Shown here: positions 58,715 through 64,000 of the stretch, piece after piece
How positions within the stretch are numbered: position 1 is the first letter of the stretch
How the letters are laid out: each line of letters begins with the position of its first letter
From: CALCZU01 sp964396165
Lineage (GTDB): Bacteria > Bdellovibrionota > FAC87 > UBA2466
Assembly (NCBI GenBank): GCA_964396165.1
Contig: CAYNEF010000009.1
Coordinates: 20,356-84,355, forward strand
Length of the DNA stretch: 64,000 bases
Direction of reading: 5' to 3'
Made by a program: the position numbers and the translations under genes
The notes under the pieces: model-generated
Told to the model about the DNA's origin: nothing
What the model saw: only the letters and a program-made list of their open reading frames with translations
Database searches by the model: none

Positions 58715-60016
58715 ATGTCTCTTGAAAACTTTATAAATAAAATAGAGGCCGAAAGTTTCAGCCAATATTACGGTAGAGTACAGAGAGTACGGCATGATTC
58801 CGTTCGCTTTTTTCTTCCCAATGTACGCGTGGGTGCGCTTTGTGAAGTAGAAACAAAAGAAGGACGCATTCCTGTAGAGATAGTCAGCCTCGATCCCGAG
58901 GGACACGTAGGGATGCCTTTAAACGAACTGGGAAGTGTGCGCTTGGGCGATAGAATCTATCTGACGGAAGAACAATCGGTCATCAATGTCGGTGACGATC
59001 TTCTCGGCCGCGTAGTGGATTCCACCTGTAATTCGTACGATGGGGCAAAGTTGGTTTTAAAAGAACAGATTCCCCTCTATGGAAGCATGTTAAACCCCAT
59101 GGATCGTGCACTTATCCATGAACCCTTGGATGTAGGAGTACGCGCCGTGAACGCTTGTCTCACTACGGGTAAAGGACAACGACAGGGTGTGTTTGCAGGA
59201 TCTGGTGTCGGAAAAAGCGTGCTGCTAGGAATGATGGCGCGCATGACAGAAGCCGATGTTGTAGTAATCGGATTAATTGGTGAGCGTGGCAGAGAAGTAA
59301 GAGAATTTATTGCGAAGGAACTCGGCGAAGCAGGACTTAAGAAAAGTGTTTTAGTAGTGGAGACTGCAGATAAGTCCGCAGTACGAAGAGTACGAGGTGC
59401 TTTTACTGCCACTGCGATTGCAGAATATTTTAGAAACAAAAAGAAAAACGTACTTTTGTTGATGGATTCCTTAACCCGTTTCGCAATGGCGCAAAGAGAA
59501 ATTGGTATTGCCGCTGGAGAGCCGCCCACCACTAAAGGGTACACTCCTTCGGTATTTAGTCTTTTGTCAAAACTGGTAGAGCGCGCTGGAAATTGGGGAG
59601 AAAACGGTTCCATCACGGGTTTATATACCGTACTTGTTGAAGGGGATGATTTGGAAGATCCAGTAGCAGATGCCGCGCGTGCAATTTTAGACGGTCACAT
59701 AGTACTCGCTCGCCGGTTAGCGAATCGTGGACATTATCCAGCGATAGATATTTTAACGAGCATTAGCCGTGTGATGGATCAGGTAATTTCCAAAGAGCAT
59801 AGAATTCAGGCACGAAAAATTAAAGAATTATCGGCGCGTTTTCAAGAAAATGAGGATGCTATCCATTATGGGATGTACCAACGAGGTACCGATCCTATGA
59901 TCGATGAGGCGATCGAAAAAGAACAAAAAATTATAAAACTTTTAAGACAAGGCAGAGATGATACTGCGAATTTCATGGATTCAGAAAATTCTCTCGCAGA
60001 AGTCTTTGGTAATTAA
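58715..60016 (+). CDS. fliI: Flagellar type III export ATPase FliI
   Basis: A 433-residue ATPase. Walker A GSGVGKS is at residues 162-168, IGLIGERGREVREFI near 188-202, LLMDSLTRFAMAQREIG near 247, GEPPTTKGYTPSVFSLLSKLVERAG near 268, and the family C-terminal domain is present. It energises export of rod, hook and filament proteins with FliH and FliJ. Its TAA overlaps the fliJ start. Confidence 0.97.
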   Translation: MSLENFINKIEAESFSQYYGRVQRVRHDSVRFFLPNVRVGALCEVETKEGRIPVEIVSLDPEGHVGMPLNELGSVRLGDRIYLTEEQSVINVGDDLLGRVVDSTCNSYDGAKLVLKEQIPLYGSMLNPMDRALIHEPLDVGVRAVNACLTTGKGQRQGVFAGSGVGKSVLLGMMARMTEADVVVIGLIGERGREVREFIAKELGEAGLKKSVLVVETADKSAVRRVRGAFTATAIAEYFRNKKKNVLLLMDSLTRFAMAQREIGIAAGEPPTTKGYTPSVFSLLSKLVERAGNWGENGSITGLYTVLVEGDDLEDPVADAARAILDGHIVLARRLANRGHYPAIDILTSISRVMDQVISKEHRIQARKIKELSARFQENEDAIHYGMYQRGTDPMIDEAIEKEQKIIKLLRQGRDDTANFMDSENSLAEVFGN

Positions 60017-60450
60017 TGAAATTTCAGTTCCGTCTGGAAAAAATGCTTCACTTCGTGCAGATGCGCGAAGACATGAAGAAAGCGGAAATAGCGCATCTAC
60101 AAAGTGACTTGAAGATCTTAAGTGAGAGAAAGTTGAAGCTATCAAATGATGCAAGAGACTTACTGGATAAACAATACCAGACTCTCGAGTTAGGTGTTCA
60201 GTCCTTGCATTACTCGACACAGAAAGTTCTTTTAAATATCAGGGAGTCCGAGCGTATCGATGGATTGATTATCAACGCCAAGGAACGGCTGGAATTCAGA
60301 ATAAACGAATTGCAGAATCTGATGCGTAGAAGAACCGGGCTTGAGAAGCTGAAAGAAAAAAGATTCGCAGAATTTAAACTGGTCAAAAATCGCAAAGAGC
60401 AGCACGCGATGGATGAACTGTACACATTATCAAAAGGAAAAAGAACATGA
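60016..60450 (+). CDS. fliJ: Flagellar export chaperone FliJ
   Basis: A 144-residue coiled-coil protein that fits the FliI stalk position. FRLEKMLHFVQMREDMKKAEIAHLQSDLKIL at the start is typical. The rest is a nearly continuous alpha-helix with many charged residues. Similarity within the family is weak, but position after fliI and length are diagnostic. Confidence 0.88.
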   Translation: MKFQFRLEKMLHFVQMREDMKKAEIAHLQSDLKILSERKLKLSNDARDLLDKQYQTLELGVQSLHYSTQKVLLNIRESERIDGLIINAKERLEFRINELQNLMRRRTGLEKLKEKRFAEFKLVKNRKEQHAMDELYTLSKGKRT

Positions 60451-61079
60451 GATGGCACTATTGGGTTTCTGGATTGTTCTTGGGATTAACCATACTTGTG
60501 GTCGTATGGCTTTGTGTTGAGATGAATATCCTCGGCGCTACTAATGTTATTGCAGCCGATGGCGCACCTCCTGCCCAAGAAGCTGAGCAAGCGAACGAAT
60601 ACAGCGCACGAGAACAGATTATCCAGCAAAAAGAACGCGGGCTTCAGGATCGAGAAGGCGTATTAAAAGAACACGCAGGCCAATATGAGAAATCGCTGGC
60701 TGAGCTGAATAGAAAATTTAAAGCCCAAGAGCAAACCAATAAACAAAAGCTGGATGCAAAAGAAGCTGAATACAAACAAAAACTCGTCACAAAAGACGAA
60801 GAAATAAAAAAACTTAAAAATGAATTGGCAAAAGTGAAAGACGCAAGAGCCGAATCTTTTAAAGCTATGTATGAGAAAATGGATTCTAAAAAAGCCGCAA
60901 AAGTACTTGAAGAAATGGATGTGAATCTTGCCAATCAAATTCTTACCGGAATGAAGCAGGATAAAGCCGCTGAAATTATGAGCAAGATGAGCACGGCAAC
61001 TGCAAAAGCCATCACTGAAAAAACTTTAGCTAAACGACAAGTAGCTTCTAAGGATTCTTCTAAAGAAGAAGGTCAATGA
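60447..61079 (+). CDS. MotE/YlxF-like flagellar operon protein
   Basis: A 210-residue membrane-anchored protein. One helix lies near residues 6-26, a long coiled coil follows from about 45 to 130 (KQKLDAKEAEYKQKLVTKDEE), and then an MgtE-N-like domain (KAAKVLEEMDVNLANQILTGMKQDKAAEIMSKMSTATAKAITEKT). This architecture matches MotE, a periplasmic chaperone for MotC, and B. subtilis YlxF, located at the same operon position. The name is inferred from architecture and context. Confidence 0.82.
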   Translation: MRWHYWVSGLFLGLTILVVVWLCVEMNILGATNVIAADGAPPAQEAEQANEYSAREQIIQQKERGLQDREGVLKEHAGQYEKSLAELNRKFKAQEQTNKQKLDAKEAEYKQKLVTKDEEIKKLKNELAKVKDARAESFKAMYEKMDSKKAAKVLEEMDVNLANQILTGMKQDKAAEIMSKMSTATAKAITEKTLAKRQVASKDSSKEEGQ

Positions 61080-61124
61080 AGTAAGAAGTGCAAATGAAGT
61101 AAACGAAAGGGGGTGAAATATGAA

Positions 61125-62420
61125 ATGGTTAATCCTACAGCTATAAACACGCGTGCAATACAGCATTCGTCCATGCAAGGGATGTTGGGCAATGACGTTA
61201 ACGCACCTGGGACAGGAGAAGGAGATTTTGATTTCCTTAACTACCTCTTGGGCCTCCAGGTCGCCCCAACGGATGTGGCCACTGATCTAAATGTCTTGTC
61301 TCTCAAATCGGGTGAACAAACCCAAACTCAGGATGAACCTGTTTTGTCTTTATTTGACAAAAAAGGTTCGGAACTCGTCAATCCAATGATTGTCGGGACT
61401 CCGCAAATCACTGAAAACAAGACGGCAAAACCCATTGTAGTTCCAGGCAGTGAAATACTGACTGAGACTAAAACCGGGGATGTGAAAGAGGACCGCAGCA
61501 CAGAAAAGACAACCTCTCTGTATGACTTTGAAAAAAGAATGTTGTTGGAGTCGAATGTTAAAACTTCCGAGCAACCTGAAGTTAAGGTAACTGAAGGGCC
61601 GAAACAGCAAAACGTTGAAGCTAGTACTGGTGACAAAAAAGACATCAATGCTGGTTACGACAAAGTGCAAAAAGCCGCTTTAGAAAATGCGAAGCAGTTG
61701 AAACAAGATTCCAATGCTACGACAAAATCCCAAGTGGATTTGTCGGATAACAAACAAAATATATCCAATGTGATTCACAATACTGCTTTCACAAAGGAAA
61801 CGGTGGAATCCACTGGAACAGAAAAGAAACGCTCCAAGGATGATGAGATGGATATGTTCTCAGCGTCGATGGACGGTTCTGCACCTGTGCCCCAGGGGAT
61901 CCAAGCAGATTTAGGCGTAGATAAGCACAAGCCAACGCAAAAACCAGCGAGCGTACCTGAGATGTTTTCGAAGGTAGAATCGATGGTGCACAATGGCGGC
62001 GGTAAGATGACAATCACTTTGAATCCCCCTTCATTGGGTCATGTCGAAGTGCAAGTTACAACCAAAGGCAAGAACGTGGAGATTCAAATGAAGTCTTCCA
62101 ATGATTTTGCCAAAGCTGCAATTGAAAGCCACGTGGCTGAGCTTAAATCGTCGATGCAATCTCAGGATTTAGTGCTGCAAAAACTGGATGTTCACGTGAA
62201 TCATGATTTAGGAAGAAACTTTTCTGGTGCTGAGTTTTCTCAGAGCCAGCAAGGCGGAAATCCTTATCAACAGAATCAATCTGGATTCAGAGAATTCCAG
62301 GGCGGCGCAAGATCTTCATTCGGAAATTCCAATCACTCCCAAACTGTAGCCCCAGTTTCTCCTCGTCAAGAGTGGAAATCGGCAAGCATCGGAACGGGTA
62401 GAGTGGATATCCGAGTTTAA
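61125..62420 (+). CDS. fliK: Flagellar hook-length control protein FliK
   Basis: About 431 residues. The N-terminal two thirds are low-complexity, Thr/Lys/Glu/Asp-rich and variable, as expected for the export-measuring region. The conserved C-terminal domain (about 290-370) has GGKMTITLNPPSLGHVEVQVTTKGKNVEIQM and KSSMQSQDLVLQKLDVHV, the switch domain that contacts FlhB. ATG 61125 and GTG 61113 are both possible starts; GGGGG at 61108-61112 is slightly far from the former and too near the latter. Confidence 0.9.
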   Translation: MVNPTAINTRAIQHSSMQGMLGNDVNAPGTGEGDFDFLNYLLGLQVAPTDVATDLNVLSLKSGEQTQTQDEPVLSLFDKKGSELVNPMIVGTPQITENKTAKPIVVPGSEILTETKTGDVKEDRSTEKTTSLYDFEKRMLLESNVKTSEQPEVKVTEGPKQQNVEASTGDKKDINAGYDKVQKAALENAKQLKQDSNATTKSQVDLSDNKQNISNVIHNTAFTKETVESTGTEKKRSKDDEMDMFSASMDGSAPVPQGIQADLGVDKHKPTQKPASVPEMFSKVESMVHNGGGKMTITLNPPSLGHVEVQVTTKGKNVEIQMKSSNDFAKAAIESHVAELKSSMQSQDLVLQKLDVHVNHDLGRNFSGAEFSQSQQGGNPYQQNQSGFREFQGGARSSFGNSNHSQTVAPVSPRQEWKSASIGTGRVDIRV

Positions 62421-62434
62421 ATAAAGGTGAAGCC

Positions 62435-63361
62435 ATGAAAGAAATCTCAGCAACGGTACCTCAACATCTGATGTTGGATGATAAGGCACCGCCAACGAAA
62501 GCAAAAAACAGTCTCGGCAAGGACGATTTTATGAAATTGCTGATGACTCAGCTCACTCACCAGGATCCTATGAAGCCGATGGATCACGAGCAATTTTCTG
62601 CTCAGTTAGCTCAATTTGGTTCTTTAGAGCAGCTGCAGAACATTGGAAAAGGGATCGAAGGCCTGAAGGGCGGGATCGGGGACGGAGCAAAACTTTCGGC
62701 GCTTACCTTGATTGGAAAAAAAGTCCAGACTATAGGGAATGAGGTTCAGCTTGTCGAAGGACAATCGGTTTCCTTAAAATATCAACCCAAAGATGGACTC
62801 ACACCAATCAAAGCATCAGTCTACGGCGAAAATGGAAGTAAACTCGTTCGAGAAATTTCCATCGACGCTCGTAAGGAGGGTGCTGAGATAGTATGGGATG
62901 GCAAAGACACTGAAGGAAAAACATTACCAGCCGGTAACTACACGTTCAGAGTGCAAGGTACTGACAAGCAGGGACAGTCCGCAGAAATGGGAACTGAGCT
63001 CTCTGGACGTGTTACCGGTGTGGATATGGAAGGGGCAGATACCGTTCTTCTCGTTCAAACACCTAGTGGTTCGACAAGGGTAGACATGGCAAAAATAAGA
63101 AATGTAAGCGTGGATGACACGTCATCCGTGCCTGCAGCCGTACCCGCGACCGTTCCAAAAGTTGCAGCAAACGAAAAGAGTGATAAACTAAAAGTACCCA
63201 TCCAGAAATCTATTCCTTCAGCAGTGGAAGAAAACGCAGAAGTTGTTGGAGCTAAGGAAGTTGAAGAAACCGGTGATGAGCCGGATCCTTTCAGCGAACG
63301 TAGTGCAAGTAGAACATGGAATGGTGTACCGTCCCACTTTCTATCTAGATTAGGAGATTGA
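62435..63361 (+). CDS. flgD: Flagellar hook-assembly protein FlgD
   Basis: A 308-residue hook cap protein. The N-terminal motif DDFMKLLMTQLTHQDPMKP followed by QFSAQLAQFGSLEQLQNI is diagnostic. The middle contains the FlgD Ig-like and Tudor-like domains (IVWDGKDTEGKTLPAGNYTFRVQGTD). A C-terminal tail of about 80 residues rich in Val, Ala, Glu and Pro is longer than in most FlgD. The stop overlaps the start region of the next gene. Confidence 0.95.
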   Translation: MKEISATVPQHLMLDDKAPPTKAKNSLGKDDFMKLLMTQLTHQDPMKPMDHEQFSAQLAQFGSLEQLQNIGKGIEGLKGGIGDGAKLSALTLIGKKVQTIGNEVQLVEGQSVSLKYQPKDGLTPIKASVYGENGSKLVREISIDARKEGAEIVWDGKDTEGKTLPAGNYTFRVQGTDKQGQSAEMGTELSGRVTGVDMEGADTVLLVQTPSGSTRVDMAKIRNVSVDDTSSVPAAVPATVPKVAANEKSDKLKVPIQKSIPSAVEENAEVVGAKEVEETGDEPDPFSERSASRTWNGVPSHFLSRLGD

Positions 63362-63366
63362 ATCTT

Positions 63367-63762
63367 TTGAGTATCTCGGAAATATACAGAGGCATAGTAA
63401 CAGTACCGGGTGTAGATCCGGCGCTGCCTACTGGTCAAAATGGAATTTCCAAGCCCGAAAAACAAAACGGGTCGTCGGAGTTCCACGAGATACTACAAAA
63501 AGAGTCGAGAGCTCTTAATTTATCACAACACGCTGAAACGAGAATCAAGTCGCGAGAAATTCCGTGGAATGATGCTCTAGAACAGAGAATCAGTAACGGA
63601 ATCGATCAGGCAAACAGTAAGGGAAGTCGCGAAACGCTGATTATCGCCGATAATGTCGCGGTAATTGCCAACGTGAAGTCCCGTACAATTGTCACAGCGA
63701 TGGATAAGTCTCAACTGAAAGAGCGCGTTTTCACCAATATCGACAGTGCAGTTCTAGTGTAA
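63367..63762 (+). CDS. TIGR02530-type flagellar operon protein
   Basis: About 131 residues. FHEILQKESRALNLSQHAETRIKSREIPWNDALEQRISNGIDQANSKGSRETLIIADNVAVIANVKSRTIVTAMD matches the family of small proteins found between flgD and flgE in Firmicutes and Bdellovibrio-like operons. Its role is unknown but linked to hook assembly. TTG 63367 is preferred as start because AGGAG at 63352-63356 is then 10 bases away; a TTG at 63358 is too close to that site. Confidence 0.82.
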   Translation: MSISEIYRGIVTVPGVDPALPTGQNGISKPEKQNGSSEFHEILQKESRALNLSQHAETRIKSREIPWNDALEQRISNGIDQANSKGSRETLIIADNVAVIANVKSRTIVTAMDKSQLKERVFTNIDSAVLV

Positions 63763-63792
63763 GTAAAAACAATTTGTAATTACTAGTTTGAT

Positions 63793-63859
63793 CTGAAGCT
63801 GACACTTCAGATTACGTCAATTAACCCCAAAGCTGGCCCGTGGAAAACGGAGGCTTTGG
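63793..63859 (+). promoter_or_regulatory. Two small hairpins in the flgE leader
   Basis: CTGAAG/CTTCAG (63793-63810) and CCAAAGC/GCTTTGG (63827-63833 with 63853-63859, followed by TTTTC) lie in the 140-base gap before flgE. The second could be a weak attenuator or mRNA stability element for the abundant hook message. No -24/-12 promoter is seen in this gap. Confidence 0.4.
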
Positions 63860-63905
63860 TTTTCAGGACTTTATTTCGCGTAGAGTCCGAACCAAGGAGA
63901 AAAAC

Positions 63906-64000
63906 ATGGGTGTAGTCTCGTCAATGGCAACGTCTATTTCTGGCCTGGAAACAAACGGCCAGGCATTAGCCGTAATCTCAGATAACATCGTAAACGCACA
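63906..64000 (+). CDS. flgE: Flagellar hook protein FlgE, N-terminal fragment (cut by window end)
   Basis: The visible 31 residues include SMATSISGLETNGQAL followed by AVISDNIVNA, the conserved N-terminal coiled-coil motif shared by hook and rod proteins. The start has AAGGAG at 63894-63899. Operon order (flgD, TIGR02530-like, then this gene) makes FlgE much more likely than FlgF or FlgG. The rest lies outside the window. Confidence 0.88.
   Translation, partial: MGVVSSMATSISGLETNGQALAVISDNIVNA

Noticed and set aside
63831..63848. TGGCCCGTGG before flgE as a sigma-54 promoter
   Set aside because: The -12 TTGC element is absent at the required distance (AAAAC instead).

Overview
The window is bacterial chromosome (moderate GC, very dense gene packing, many ATGA-type overlaps). 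It contains one 100-base run of N at 23048-23147, so it is a scaffolded draft assembly. Gene content suggests a Gram-negative, flagellated, aerobic or microaerobic member of the Bdellovibrionota or a related former deltaproteobacterial lineage. The evidence is an outer-membrane lipid-transport (Mla) operon, a porin-like protein, many lipoproteins and exported peptidases (C25, M13, M2/M3-like, M56), an RpoH-type sigma factor, sigma-54 activators, and a small lysine-rich 'YLYFIDKxGDV' protein. The taxonomic call is inference.

Layout. 1-8518: a tightly coupled haem operon, hemA(partial)-hemC-hemD-hemB-hemL, then a histidine kinase and response regulator, then hemE-hemN. 8698-17212: exported and envelope proteins (C25 peptidase, lipoprotein, M13 peptidase, Tat-type FAD oxidoreductase). 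Among them is a BlaI repressor with a BlaR1-like M56 protease whose sensor half looks like an FtsI-type penicillin-binding transpeptidase; two near-identical 18-bp BlaI-type operators lie just upstream. 17283-24850: a degenerate deacetylase-like protein, a small duplicated basic protein, P5C dehydrogenase, a lipoprotein peptidase, a secreted unknown beside the assembly gap, rpoH and a DedA protein. 24865-27475 (minus): DNA methyltransferase repair protein, rhomboid-like membrane protein, pdxT-pdxS. 27641-35403: pyrB-pyrC-carA-unknown-carB-greA. 35404-45323: cytochrome-like lipoprotein, recG, an atypical SDR, a BPL_N protein, a dicarboxylate symporter, a porin-like protein and a GAF/HD-GYP phosphodiesterase. 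46013-50199: a sigma-54 activator with a degenerate receiver, and the mlaE-mlaF-mlaD operon with a lipoprotein. 50458-64000: a TPR protein and a receiver-less sigma-54 activator. A clear -24/-12 promoter follows, then flgB-flgC-fliE-fliF-fliG-fliH-fliI-fliJ-motE-like-fliK-flgD-TIGR02530-like-flgE. This gene order resembles the fla/che operon of Firmicutes.

The most unusual content is two families of structured intergenic elements. Family 1 is a 75-nt hairpin present in four full copies (21991, 22176, 43193, 45357). The basal and apical sequence is conserved, while the 17-bp central stem changes between copies with compensatory base pairs. A truncated copy runs directly into the N gap, and an enlarged relative lies at 45544-45721. 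Family 2 is two hairpins, each with a 35-bp stem. The stems are unrelated in sequence, but both are capped by a nearly identical 21-22-nt loop. One overlaps the recG stop codon (38564-38655) and one lies between fliE and fliF (55100-55190). I recognise neither family. Both behave like selected folded nucleic acids (RNA or single-stranded DNA), not like simple terminators.
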